NCBI GenBank assembly: GCA_030280995.1
Contig: JASXTE010000011.1
Location: forward strand, 17,440,603-17,504,602
Origin: Hemileia vastatrix
Taxonomy: Eukaryota > Basidiomycota > Pucciniomycetes > Pucciniales > Zaghouaniaceae
Reading direction: 5' to 3'
Length of the DNA stretch: 64,000 nucleotides
Positions 34,998 through 46,483 of this stretch are shown here, one piece after another. The position numbers and the translations under genes were made by a program. The notes under the pieces were generated by a model. It saw only the letters and a program-made list of their open reading frames with translations. It did no database searches and was not told where the DNA came from. The stretch's first letter is position 1, and the number at the start of each line of letters is the position of its first letter.

Positions 34998-36333
34998 TTG
35001 TTATGTGCCAGTTTCATAATGCCTCCCAGACATTCCAAATCTCAAAAGGTAACTCAAAAATCTGCTTCGTCACAAAAGTCTCCTCGTAAAGCAAGCCCTA
35101 CACCTGAAAAATCAAAGGCAGGTTCAGGTCAGCTTAAAAAGGATGATTATCTCATCATAATCAACTTCCTTAAAATAAAATCAAATTTTGAATCATGTTT
35201 TGGATGTGAAAAGTCCACTCGTATTGGACGTCCACCTTCTTCAAAGGTTAATGGCTACTTGTTGATGGCCAATGAAGTAAGGAAGAAAACAAGGGGGAGA
35301 ATCGATATCAATCCTAAACAAATGAAGGAGAGATTTAAGAGTTACCATTCAAAATATAAAAAGACTCATTATGCTGTAAATGAAACTGGATTTGGTATTG
35401 ACGATGATGATTTGGAGATTGGAATTACTACTGTTTCCGAAAAGCTCAATGTCATGTGTCCTTTCTATGAGGAAATGGATAATCTTTTTGGCACCCGACT
35501 TGATGTAAACCCTTGGTTTCTACAAGATACTACTAAGCATATACCCTCTGGATCCAAACCTTCCTATAATCCTCCCAACACACCTTTACTTGAAGAAGAT
35601 CAATCCCCTCCACCTTCTAACCATAGTTCAGCTGAAGATGATCCCAACTATCAAGCAGAACAATTATATCGCAGAAGATCTGAATCCTCAGAGGCCCAAA
35701 ATTTAAATGTATGTTTACTTTTTGTTTTTTCTTCAATTCTTCTCTGAATTTCTCTTTCTTTCTAGTCTCCTCCTACTCAAACTCAATCTCCATTAAATAA
35801 TCTCAATTCTGGAAATGTGAATACCTCTTTAGAAGCTGCTTTAGAAGAACTTCCTGGAGCCTCTTGTTCAAACTCCAAACTAAAGCGTTGAGCCTCAACT
35901 TCAATGAACTTGAACCATCTATTAAAACGTGGTAATACTTCAACAAGCTCATTTGGCTCCCTTGAGGATTATTTTGAAAAAAAAGATATAAGTAAGTTTT
36001 GTTTACTATATATCTTAATCATTAACTCATTTATTTATTTATTTCAATTTAATTTTCTCAGCAAAATCAACTATTGCAAATAATACCCTTGACTTTGAGA
36101 AGATGAAGTTTGATCATATGCTAAGGAAAGATCAGCAAGCCTTAGATTTGGAAGAAAAAAAATTTGAGGTAGAGCAGATGGAAAGAGTAAATGACCGTCA
36201 ATTTCAAAGAGAAATGGCTACTTGTGAATTGGAAAAACAAGAGAGTTTTAAAAAAAAAGATTTCACCATCGAATGTGTTAAAAATGGCCAATCTTATGAG
36301 GACATTAAAAAATTACTTGACCTTTTCAATTGA
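34998..36333 (+). pseudogene. Myb/SANT-like accessory protein of the Harbinger element, 3 exons, one TGA
   Basis: PIF/Harbinger elements encode, besides the transposase, a Myb/SANT-type protein that in studied cases helps the transposase enter the nucleus and bind ends. This gene fits. It has a basic Ser/Lys N-terminus, then a DNA-binding-like region (KKDDYLIIINFL, RPPSSKVNGYLLM, NPKQMKERFKSYHSKYKKTH) and an acidic proline-rich middle. The C-terminal coiled coil is charged (EEKKFEVEQMERVNDRQFQRE). Exon 1 ends at 35,708 (AAT|GTATGT); exon 2 is 35,766-35,991; exon 3 starts at 36,062 after TTTCTCAG; all join in phase. The start may be 34,998 or the second ATG at 35,019. Exon 2 contains one TGA (35,889-35,891), so the copy is probably dead. 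Confidence 0.75.
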
Positions 36334-36502
36334 TAAATTTTTTTTCTAGTTAATTTAATTTTGTTTGATTTCTTTTTGGTAATATTTTCTTATATGCTGA
36401 CTTATAAAAGGAAAAGAATATAGTACATTATTTTTGACAAAAATTTGAATGTATAATAAAAATTTTCTATCTTTACTTTCTAGTCAATAAGTTTGCTTAT
36501 CT

Positions 36503-36781
36503 AAATTTTTCTAAGTCATCAATTTCACATGTCAGATTTAAAAAATTGGCAATGCCCTCCCCTGCATTTTATTGAAACAAGGGGTGGGTACCACCAAATT
36601 TTTCTAAGTCATCAATTTCACATGTCAGATTTAAAAAATTGGCAATACCCTCCCCTGCATTTTATTGAAACAAGGGGTGGGTACCACCAAATTTTTCTAA
36701 GTCATCAATTTCACATGTCAGATTTAAAAAATTGGCAATAACCTCCCCTGCATTTTATTGAAGTAAAGGGTTAAAGTCATC
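36503..36781 (+). repeat. Three tandem copies of a 93-bp unit
   Basis: Units start at 36,503, 36,596 and 36,689 with AAATTTTTCTAAGTC and contain CCCTCCCCTGC and GGGGTGGGTACCACC. The first two are nearly identical and the third decays at its end. It lies just after the accessory gene, in the space where that gene and the oxygenase gene converge. Confidence 0.92.
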
Positions 36782-37073
36782 AAAATTTAATATAATTACA
36801 TAAATTAATTAATATATAAATAAGATATGTCAAGTATACTACTTTTAAAGTAATGACAATTCCTTAAGCCAAAATGCAGATCAAGTCTAGAAACTAGGTT
36901 TGGGACTTTCCACAGGTATAGGCTAGAGGAACCCCATGAAACAAATTAATGTTATCATGATTACCATTTATACAACACAAGGTCGTGGGCCCATTACTTT
37001 AATTTCATAAATTGAAATATCATATTTATTTATTAAAAATTTATGGAAGAATATTAAATATTTGGTGACTCTA

Positions 37074-38242
37074 CTAATCCCCATACTTTTTAGATCTACC
37101 TAAAGAATGTTTAAATTCTTTACCTTTTTCTTCTTTTTTTAACTTGTTTATTCGTTGGATTAACTTTTGACTGATCTGGAAAGAGCAACCAAAATGCATG
37201 AAGTCTTGACAAGATTCCAAACCTGGAGGAGCCTTTGTGGTTTGGTGATTATTGTAAGAAGAATTCCAAACTGTTTTGATGATTCCATTTCCTAATCCAA
37301 AATCGATTATACATCTATGATCCGGGATATATAATCCATGTCCTTTAATTTTAGCAGGTGATGGAATAGGTTGTCCAGTGATAGGATTAATATATGTGAA
37401 AATTCCATAAGTGAGGTAATTGGCATCATTTGAGTCGGTGTGAATTCGATTATGAAATCCAGAATGAGTGATTATAACATTTGAAAACATTAGATAATCA
37501 CTGCTAATATCTTCCCATTCAGAGTCACACCAGTTTGGTATTCCAAATCTCGTAGCAACTTCATGATTTTTTTCAAAAGCTTTATTGAAGAGTTTTTTAA
37601 GTCGAAGAGCAATAAATGAATTAAATGAAGGTAAAGTATTCCATTTTCGAAAATCATTATCTAATTCAGCTTTAGATAAAGATCTGAGTAAAGAATATAT
37701 GCCTATTTGAATTAAATTCAGTAAAATGATATTAAAAAATCCAGAAAAATCTTTAAACATACCAAGAGAAAAACCTTTAACAAATCCTGGTCTCCATCCA
37801 ATTCCAATCATGATTCCACCCAACAAATTCTTATTCCTTAAAGATAAGCGAACCAAAGCCATTTGATAGAGTGTTATGATGAGATCGCAGAGTTGATTAA
37901 ATGAATCATCTTTTAAACCATTAAAAGAATGGTTTTCGTAAATAAATTGAGGTTTGAAAGTATTATTAATAACAGCTTTAACTTCATCACCTCAAGTTTC
38001 AGTTAAATAATGTATATTTTCAGGTAACGTTTTCGAATATTTTTTTTTCTTTCAACTTTAGTTTTATAGTACTTGATTTTTGAAATATGGCCAAATAATT
38101 GATCCAAGTGAATTTTTATTTTATAATTTCTTTTATTTCAATACTGTTCATTTTTTGACAATGTTTTAGATGATGATTGAAAAGAAGCTGAATTTAAAGA
38201 TGATGAGAGTGAGGTAAGTGGGGAATCTGAAGTTAAAGTCAT
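37074..38242 (-). pseudogene. Tet-like 2OG-Fe(II) dioxygenase in the Harbinger element
   Basis: Frame 37,862-37,074 encodes 263 residues with features of the fungal Tet-like 2OG-Fe(II) oxygenase family: NRIHTDSND (HxD iron ligands, His141 and Asp143), TYGIFTYINPITG, GHGLYIPDH, IDFGLGNGIIKTVW, then NNHQTT (candidate third ligand, His206) and FMHFGCSFQIS. Known relatives in the wider TET/JBP group oxidise 5-methylcytosine or thymine in DNA; the substrate here is inferred. The frame continues upstream past a TGA at 37,992-37,994, and after one frameshift a likely N-terminus starts at 38,242, with another TGA at 38,138-38,140. The catalytic core is intact but the full gene is not. Confidence 0.75.
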
Positions 38243-38459
38243 GTATTTTTCTACTTAAAAATTTGTTACTTTTCAAACACCCAAAATTATACATTAAAAA
38301 AAACTCACTTAATTTAAATTAAAAAATAAAAATTCTTCAAAAGACTAATGAGAATTTTTTTTATTTCACTTGAACTTAATGAATATTTTTCTCTAAAATT
38401 AAAAAAAAAATCAAAAAACAAAAAAAAAAATCAATAAACTGTTAAATTTTTTATAACAC

Positions 38460-39375
38460 TTCCCCATTCCCCTAAATTCCCCTCTCCAAAGCCCTCTCCC
38501 ATCTTCCAAAAACCCTTGGAAAACCCCCCCTCCACCCCCCACCAAATCCCCCAAATCCCCCCTTCAAAACCACCTCCAAATCCCCTCCAAACCCCCCTTC
38601 AAATCCCCCTCCAAACCCCCCTGCAAATCACCCTCCAAACCCCCTGCAACCCCCCCAAACACCCCCTTCAATCCACCTCCTTTAACCCCCTCCAAACCCC
38701 CTCTAACCCCCCTCCAAATCCCCCTTGAAACCCCCCAATACGTCCCTCTAAACCCCCCTAACCTCTCCTCCAACTTACTTAATGATTTGTTAGTGAATCG
38801 TTAAGTTAATGAACGATAGCTGCTAATCGTTCATTAACTTAATGATTCGCTAATGAATCGTTAAGTTAACGAACGATTCACTGCAATCGTTCGTTAACTT
38901 AATGATTCATTAGCAAATCGTCAAGTTAATGAACGATTAGCTGCAATTGTTCATTAACTTAATGATTTGCTAATGAATCGTTAAGTGAAGGTTAAGGGGG
39001 GGGTAGGAGGGATATGAGGGAGGATTTGGGGGAGTTTTGAGGGGGATAGGAGGGGGGTTTGGAGGGGGGGTTTGGAGGGGGGGTTAGAGGCGGATTTGGT
39101 GGGGATTTGGAGGGAGGATTTGGGGGATTTGGTGGGGGGTGGAGTGGAATGAGGGGAAGATATGAGGAGACCAAGAAGGGGGAGAAAGGGAGAGATGAGA
39201 CCAAAGAGGGAGAAAAGGGAGGTTAGAGTGAGCCAAGGAGGGGGGAATAAGGCAGCCAAAGGGGGGAAAAGGGGGATGTATCCATTCCAAGGAGATGGTA
39301 AAGGTGGGAAAAAGACCAGGCCAAGGGGGGATAAAGAGAGAAAAGAGGGAGAGAAAGAGGGAGAAAAAAAAGGTT
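38460..39375. repeat. C-rich arm, hairpin repeats, G-rich arm
   Basis: The plus strand is C-rich at 38,460-38,765 (CCCCCTCCAAAT-type units). At 38,780-38,990 lie four or five alternating copies of TTAATGAACGATT and its complement. The strand then becomes G-rich at 38,993-39,375 (GGAGGGGGGGTTTGG units). The arms are imperfect inverted repeats of each other. The block sits between the divergently decayed oxygenase and the transposase 3' end and has no believable gene; open frames here are proline- or glycine-rich artefacts. Confidence 0.8.
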
Positions 39376-39764
39376 AATTTTACCTATAAATTTAAAAACA
39401 ACCACTTACATTACAAAAAAAAAAAAAAAAAAAAAAAAAATTAGCAAAAAATTAAGTAAAAAGAATAAAATGACTTACCTGGAGAGATGAGTTGAGAAAA
39501 AAGAAATATAAGTGAAATTGATTGAGTGATGTAGGAAGAGAGGAGAAAACGGATATGAGTGAAGAAAAAAAAGAGAGTGACTGAAAAAATATGTGTCTGC
39601 TGAAAATATGCGATTTCATGTTGAGTTGATGAAAGAAAACACAGAGAGAAAAAAAAATAAGACTTTAACAGCAAATTCAAAAACCAAAAAAATATGCAAA
39701 AAAATTTACCATTCTCAGTGAATAATACATGCAAATTGATAATTTGAAGAGAAAGAGAAAAAAA

Positions 39765-41024
39765 TTAAAATTGCGTTGAAAAATGTTGGAGTGTTATTGG
39801 AAGAATTTTCGCCCTTATACTAGTTGATTGAGAAATAGAAGTGTTGGATATAGTCGGAGGTGAATCAACTTGTTCATCTTCATACAGCTCTAACCATTGA
39901 TCTTTGAGGTCAGCAAGTAGGTTATGAAGTATAGTGCAACACAGAATCCAGTTGATCACCCCCTCCATTTCAGATTTATTTCTAAGAGGACTTCTTAATT
40001 CCCTTAAACTAGAAAAACGGCCTTTCAAGATTCCAATAGAATGTTCAATACAGACTCTTGAATTTGCCAAATGATTGTTGAATTTGGCATTTTGACTGTC
40101 TTTGGAAGCTGCTCCCCGAAAAGCAGGAAGTACATACTTTCCATTAACATAAGCAGAATCTGAAAGAAGATACTGATTTTCATCAAAGAATTTTTCAGGT
40201 TCATTTGAAATATGCATTCTTTGGAAGACGTAGGAGTCATGACATGAGCCAGGATAGCCAGCGAAGAATGATATAAATTTTTTGTTTACGTCACATATAA
40301 GCTGAATGTTAATTGAATATCTATAAAGAAGATATATTTGTTTGTTTTAGTTTCAAGGAGGATGAAAGGAGTTAAAAATAATCTACCTCTTTTTACGGTC
40401 AAAGTAATTGTTTCCACCTTGAGCAGGTTTCTGGCTCAAAGGAATAGTAGTACCATCAACAAAACCAATACATCATGGAAAGCCCTCTGCTTGCATAACC
40501 TGAGATGATTCAAGTCGCTCTTCTTTTGTTGGCCAGGTGAGAAGTTGAGATTCCAAGGAGTTGATGGCAGTGATACATCGTTTGGTATAAGTGTTAACTG
40601 AACCATACGCTAAATCAAAGACATTTTCTAAACGTTTCAAAGCGGCTCCATTACCATTTGAACCCAAACAACATAGTGTGATGGCCAATTGAATTGAAGG
40701 ATGTCGTTGTTCTTTTTGAGAATTATTGTGAAATATGGGATGATCCTGAATAAGCTCAAGCAATTTAAGGAAACATTCCTGAGAAGTCCTGAACAGCTGT
40801 CTAAAACTGGGTGTAGATAGGTTAAGAAGTGTTTGGATGGTGTACTTGGGGGTATGAAGTACTTGAGGCTTTCTGGGAAGAAGGTAACGTTTCCTGGCCA
40901 TTTTTGATAAAACGACAAAATCTTCTTCTAGATCAGAATCGGAATCAGAGTCCAAGAGCAGTTCAAGCGCCATGAAAGTCATTGCTTTATGTAATTTATC
41001 ACGATTTGAAAGTGAGGAAGGCAT
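39765..41024 (-). pseudogene. PIF/Harbinger DDE transposase, 2 exons, one TGA
   Basis: Cut-and-paste transposase of the DDE_Tnp_4 type. Exon 1 is 41,024-40,387 (ends AGAG|GTAGAT), the intron 40,386-40,321 (66 bp, ends TATAG) and exon 2 40,320-39,765; the splice is in phase and gives about 397 residues. It has a helix-turn-helix-like region in exon 1 (LAITLCCLGSNG, VFDLAYGSVNTYTKRC), the first Asp in CIGFVDGTTIPL, the second in GYPGSCHDSYVF, a conserved SDSAY block and the Glu in SRVCIEHSIGILKGRF. One TGA at 40,473-40,475, just before CIGFVDGT, is the only interruption seen. One base change separates this from an open frame. Confidence 0.88.
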
Positions 41025-41310
41025 GACTCTTATATGATATGATATGAAGATGTAAGTGATGTACGATGTTTTGAGTTATGAAGTGTTATGCTGCGGAGTG
41101 CTGCGTATGAATGGGATGATGCTGACAAATCAGTGAAATAGGACTTGATGGTGAAATCAGAACTTTTGGTTGAGAAAGTGCGGATTTGAGTGAAATAAGT
41201 GACTTATTTCATTTTGAAATCCACCAGTATTGGGGCTAGTGTGTTTTGGAAATCCGCACTTATTTAAGTGCGGATTTGTAAGTGCGGATTTGCCAGAACT
41301 GACACCCCCT

Positions 41311-43656
41311 AATAATTTCAGCATTCTCAAAATTAATTAAAGATTCATTTGAGTCCATGTTTAACATTGGAGTTTCAAAGATGGAAGAATCATCTTCCAA
41401 CATACAGACTTCATTCTCATCACTATATGAGATATTGCTGTCATAATCACTTGAATCTTTACTTTTTTCTGTTTCATTTTCATTTTCATGCTGATTTTCA
41501 ACAATATTTATATTCTTCCCACATTTGTGACCTTTAACCCAAGGTTTATTACACTTATAACAAGTATTATTTTCGTACTTTTTAGGTACTGCAGGTGCAG
41601 TAGGTTTTCTCTGCTTCTTCTGAAGTGTTTTTGAATTCTGGTTTTTCACAGGTTCATTATTTTGTTTATAAGTGGCGTACCTTGCTTCATACTTATGGTT
41701 TAATAATATTTCATTACAAATATTAATAAATTCAGAATATTCATTAACCATTACTGTTATAGCTACAAAAATGTCTCTGACAGATATAGGTAATTTATAT
41801 ATTATCTTATCTTTCCATAATTTGAGATCCATTTTTGGCACAATGGCTTGTTATATTTTATTTAAATTAATTAAAAACACCATAGATGTGTCACCATTCA
41901 ATGGATTATACCTAGTTTTCTCATATAATCTTTGCTGAGTGAGCCGAAATTTAGAACCTCCAAATTGTTTTTCAATAAGTTGTTTCCATTCAGCCCAAGA
42001 GTAATCTTTAACCTCACTCAAAACAGCTTCAAACAATAATAAAGCAACATATTTAAATAAAGAAATTAATATTGATGTTATTTCTTCATCTGGTAACTTA
42101 TATGAGAATTTCAAGTTGTCAATTCTTTGGATAAAATGTTTCCAATCAGAGCTGGCTTCCCCATCATAATTTGGGTACTGATTTAACTTAGGCCAGTTCT
42201 TCTGATTGTATTTTATTTCACTAATCTTAGGTAAATTCAATAACTCATTTACTCTTGATAAATGGTCTTGTATTTCCTCCTGTATGGATTTGTGACTTAA
42301 ATTTTCAGATTTGACACTTCTACCAGATGGTTTTTGTTGTGGTGGTAAAGGGAAGGAATGAGATTCACTTTTGCCAATGAAAGGATTATTATTATACAGA
42401 GTATACTTATGATTATCCTGGTTCATTAGTAGATTGGCAGTTTCAATCTCAATTTTAGTCAATCTTTGTAGCAGCTCAGAGACACTTTGATTTGTCTGGG
42501 CAAAAGATAACTTAGTTCTTGATTCACTTTTCAATAAGTGTGCTTCATACAACTTTTCTAACTCACAGAATTTGTTTGAAAGTTCACTATATTTATTACT
42601 CAATGAATCATACTTAAGAGTTAGAGACAAATGTTCATTCTCTAATTCTTTATTTTGTGTTTCCAGTTGAGAAGTGTTCAATTTTAAGGATGAAATTGTA
42701 TCATTTGTGAGCTTAACTGTCTGTTCCTCACAATCAGTCATTCTATTCCACAATGCTGAAACAATTCTATGGACAGTTGGATTATTGTTAAAATACTCCA
42801 TGTCTTCCTACTCAATTCTCTCACTATCTTGTGAACTTTTTATCTCACTAGTAAGTGGTGGAAACTGAGGATTAACTGTATTATTATTATAAATAGTACT
42901 GTTGTTATTTACAAAAGATAAGTCAGGTGTATCTACATCAAAACCTTATTTTATCAAGTCCTCATCAATTCTTTGTACAGATTTTACATCAATAATATTA
43001 CCTATAATGTAATCATCAGTATTGTGTTCAATCTGAGAGGGTAATCTACTTACCACGGGATTTGTGAAAGCCCTGATTTTTGGTCCTTTTTCTTTCCTTT
43101 TTAGGGGTGAGCTGAGGAAGTATGATGAGGGGGAGGATCCCTGTTGCAATTGTGACTGGACCATTGCTGGTGGAACCAATCCAACTTCCATTTCTCTACC
43201 AGAAGTTTTTCCTGGAAGTGATGTGACTCTCCTTGTGTAGAGGGTCTTTGGCTTAGCTTCCCTACCTTTAACTCTGCCAAGGTGTGATTCATCTGTTGGA
43301 AACCCACCTTGCAATTGTTTTGCAACTGCTCTACCTGCTTTAGCATGAAAGAATTTGATTCCTCCAGTTTCAGAACCTGCTTTTCCAGATGAGACTGTTG
43401 ATCCTGCAGAGAAGATGAAGTATTTTTAATTTTTATCTTTTTTAAGAGGGTTTCGTTTTCCTCTATGCTCATTGAATCTGGTTGTGGGTAGAATTGACCC
43501 TCCATGGTGATTTCCTGGAGCAATGTTTTTAGCTTTAGACCTGGTGTTATAAGCAGGGTTTTTACTTACATTATCCTGTTGAGCACTCATTTTGTATTCA
43601 AATAAAAATTTTACACGTATAAAAAAGGGAAAACCTATATGGTAATTAGTAGACAA
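41311..43656 (-). pseudogene. Gag and zinc knuckle of T2
   Basis: Several frames: 43,656-43,426 and 43,523-43,101 (basic N-terminus with PAYNTRSKA), 43,314-42,946 in phase with 42,801-41,851, and 41,841-41,311. They carry the coiled coil (ELENEHLSL, ELEKLYEAHLL), the gag fold (YDGEASSDWKHFIQRI, WKQLIEKQFGG) and a zinc-knuckle-like CYKCNKPWVKGHKC. The frame at 41,260 runs into the Harbinger end. Frameshifts near 41,845 and 43,400 and a stop near 42,946 disable it. Confidence 0.82.
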
Positions 43657-44102
43657 AAAATATTAGCAATATAATTACTAATAAAAGCTCTGGAGTTTAC
43701 CCTGAATTTATATCTTTATTTATTTAAATAAAATATAAGAAAGATTTGAAAAAATCTGTTAAAAATAAAATAATACGTTTAACTAGACATTTGAAAGGGT
43801 TAAAAATTAGCTTAACAAGCCTTAACCAAATACCAATTTAATTGGCTTTTATATTGGTGACCAAATACTAAGTGAAATTGGGTTTATATTGGGTACAGTT
43901 ACTACAGTAAATACCTAATTTTTATTATAAAAAATTAGTAAAATTATTATAAGGGTTCTTTTCCGCAATCACTGAGCTATAATTAATAACTAATGTGCTG
44001 CAGACCCAAATATTTGGTTTGTTTTGAGATATAATAGAGAAAAAATCATGTCATAAGGCTTATACTAAATAATAAGTAATAACTAAGGAAAGAACCCCCA
44101 AT
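43657..44102 (-). other. 5' leader of T2
   Basis: No gene; colinear with the T1 leader at 13,265-13,775, ending at the primer-binding region next to 44,103. Confidence 0.6.
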
Positions 44103-45058
44103 TGTCAGTTTATGCTAGTATATCAGTATGATTTAAGAGTAAATTTTAATTTTCCAATTTCTTATTGATAGTTTATTTAGTGATTAAACATGAGGGGAAG
44201 AATAATAAACTAGTTATTCTCAATGTAAACTCACAATACTTGGATTTTATGCATGCTAGTGGTGGAAAATAGAATAATAAAATATATTTATAGCTTATAT
44301 AAAGATAATATCAATTTTTAAAGGCTTTTATAATATATTTCTATATGATAATAATTGTGTTATAGTGTTTATATAATTTGTAATAAGTAAGTGATGTCTA
44401 ATAACCGCCAAAATCCTCCCTTACTTATACTAAAATCCACTGGAGTGCACAGACCTTCAATCAAGATGATGTCACTGCTATCCCTGGCAATTAAAGCACT
44501 GTGAGGGCCCATAACCTTCCCATGGCGTCCACTTCAAGAATTTTAAACACCCAGACCTCCAGTAAGGACCCTCCATCACAATTAATGATACCACAGACCC
44601 ATACTATAAATAGAATAGACTGATAAAAGCGGATACCATAAAGAAACAGGTAAAATAACTCATCCAAAGAGGATAAAGTGAAACCCAAAGAATATAAAGG
44701 AAAAAAAGTAACTGTCTAAGCTCGGAATAACATCTCCAAGCATCCACATTAACCCAGTAATGATATCCCAACTCATAAATCCATGAAAATCCATCCAAGG
44801 AAACAGATTAGGTTGTCCAAACTGGATATATGCGCCTGAAATAGATGTATATGCTTGTGTAGGAGTTTTGAGTCCACCAGATACATCCATAAGACCTAAA
44901 AAAAGCAGAAAATTCAAGGTTATAGGCTATTAAGAGGTTAAAAACCACTTATAGACCTAAATATACATAATATAACTACATATTTCACTGAATATGAGTT
45001 TTATGTATACATATAAGCTTATGTATGTCTATAATTACTCAATATCACTTAGGATAAG
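44103..45058 (-). repeat. Partial T-family LTR next to the T2 leader
   Basis: Starts TGTCAG at 44,103 and stops at AGGATAAG, about 190 bp short of a full LTR, exactly where another TGTCAG begins. It is followed on the element strand by the primer-binding site, so it occupies the position of the true 5' LTR. Confidence 0.85.
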
Positions 45059-46211
45059 TGTCAGTTTATCAAGTATATAAGTATGATTTAATAGTAAATA
45101 TTAATGGTCCAATTTATTATTAATAATTTATTTAGTGATTAAACATGAGGGGAAGAATAATGAACTAGTTATTCTCAATGTAAACTCACAATACTTGGAC
45201 TTTATGAGTGCTAGTGGTGGAAAATAGAATAATAAAATATTGTCATAGATTATATAAAGATAATATCACTTTATAAATGCTTTTTAATATATTTATATAT
45301 AAAAATAATTTTTTTATAATGTTTGTTTTATGTGTAGTAAGTAAGTGATGTCCAATAACCCGTCAAAATCCTCTAAAGTGCACAGACCTTCAATCCAGAT
45401 GATGTCATTGCTATCCCTGGCAATTACAGCCCTGTGAGGGACCATCACCTCCCCATGGCGTCCATTGCAAGCAGGTTCAACAGCCAGACCTCCAGTAACT
45501 ACCCTCCATCACAATTAATGATACCACAGACCCATACTATAAATAGAATAGACTGATAAAAGCGGATACCATAAAGAAACAGGTAAAATAACTCATACAA
45601 AGAAGATAAAGTGAAACTCAAAGCATATAAAGGAACCAAATTAACTGCCCAAGCTCCCAATAACATCTTCAAACATCCACATTAACCCAGTAATAATATC
45701 CCAACTCATAAATCCATGAAAATCCACCCAAGGAAGCAGATTAAGTTGTCCAAACTGGATATATGCGCCTGAGATAGGAGTATATGCTTGTGTAGGTGTT
45801 GTGAGTCCACTGGATACGTCCATATGACCTAAAAAAAGCAGAAAAATAAAGGTTATAGGCTATTAGAGGTTAAAACCTACTTATAGACCTAAATATACAT
45901 AATATACTGCATATTTCACTGAATATGAGATTTATGTATACATATAAGCTTATGTATGTCAATAATTACTTAATATCACTTAGGATAAGTATATTATGAT
46001 TCTATTAACGCCTTAATTAGTATTATTAGGCTATGGATAAGCTATTTAAACTACTACAAGTCATATAATAGTGTAATAATTATATATATATGTATTATAA
46101 CCATATATATAAGTATTTTAACCTTACTTTTAAGTTATAAGCTTAATGTAATTAAGGTAATCTTATTTTTAAAATAAGAATTACTCATTCCTGGAGATAC
46201 CTAGGCTGACA
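45059..46211 (-). repeat. Complete T-family LTR abutting the partial one
   Basis: 1153 bp, TGTCAG to CTGACA, followed by CTTTT, the same five bases that precede T2's 3' LTR. It thus forms the outer edge of T2 although it looks like a separate insertion into the partial LTR. Confidence 0.85.
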
Positions 46212-46216
46212 CTTTT

Positions 46217-46483
46217 CATCCCAGAAGCCTTATGAACCCTTCAATTAAGCTGGCAATAGAGTTTGTAGGAGCCTCATGAGCACATGACAAGACTCATGTA
46301 ATCAGAAATATCAATAACATGCTGAGAAACATCAACTTACCAACTAATGATGTGGAAATTTGAATTAATACAATATTTTTAGACTATCAATGCCAACAAG
46401 AAGGTTCTCACCCTCCTCCAGATTCACCAGCTATCAAAATGTCACACAATTTGTGACATGTGACTCAATTGAAGTGCATAAAG
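46217..46483. other. Short unassigned segment between T2 and the copia element
   Basis: No gene or repeat partner recognised. Before T2 inserted it would have been continuous with the sequence ending at 29,803. Confidence 0.5.

Larger units (their letters stand above)
34662..41310. mobile_element. PIF/Harbinger-type DNA transposon with a dioxygenase gene
   Basis: 6649 bp between perfect 32-bp terminal inverted repeats (AGGGGGTGTCAGTTCTGGCA.. at 34,662-34,693; the complement at 41,279-41,310). The target, known from T1 at about 10,977-10,991, gives a 3-bp duplication AAT; a shorter element with a 5-bp TAATA duplication fits equally well. The ends carry extra internal copies of AAATCCGCACTTA. 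Cargo: a Myb/SANT-like gene (+), a Tet-like oxygenase (-), a C-rich/G-rich inverted block, and a DDE transposase (-). Confidence 0.92.
29804..46211 (-). mobile_element. Ty3/gypsy element T2, carrying a Harbinger insertion
   Basis: Sister of T1. 3' LTR 29,804-30,981; coding region 31,098 to about 43,600, interrupted by 34,662-41,310; leader to 44,102; then a partial LTR (44,103-45,058) joined to a complete one (45,059-46,211). CTTTT flanks both outer ends (29,799-29,803 and 46,212-46,216). The primer-binding region reads ATTGGGGGTTCTTTCC on the element strand. Confidence 0.85.

Noticed and set aside
38516..38773. Proline-rich (+) and glycine-rich (-) open frames
   Set aside because: Produced by the C-rich repeat; no domain, and low complexity in both frames.
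34662..41310. Reading TGA as a sense codon (alternative genetic code)
   Set aside because: Trp is encoded by TGG throughout, and TGA occurs as a normal terminator of otherwise complete frames; simple mutation explains the stops.
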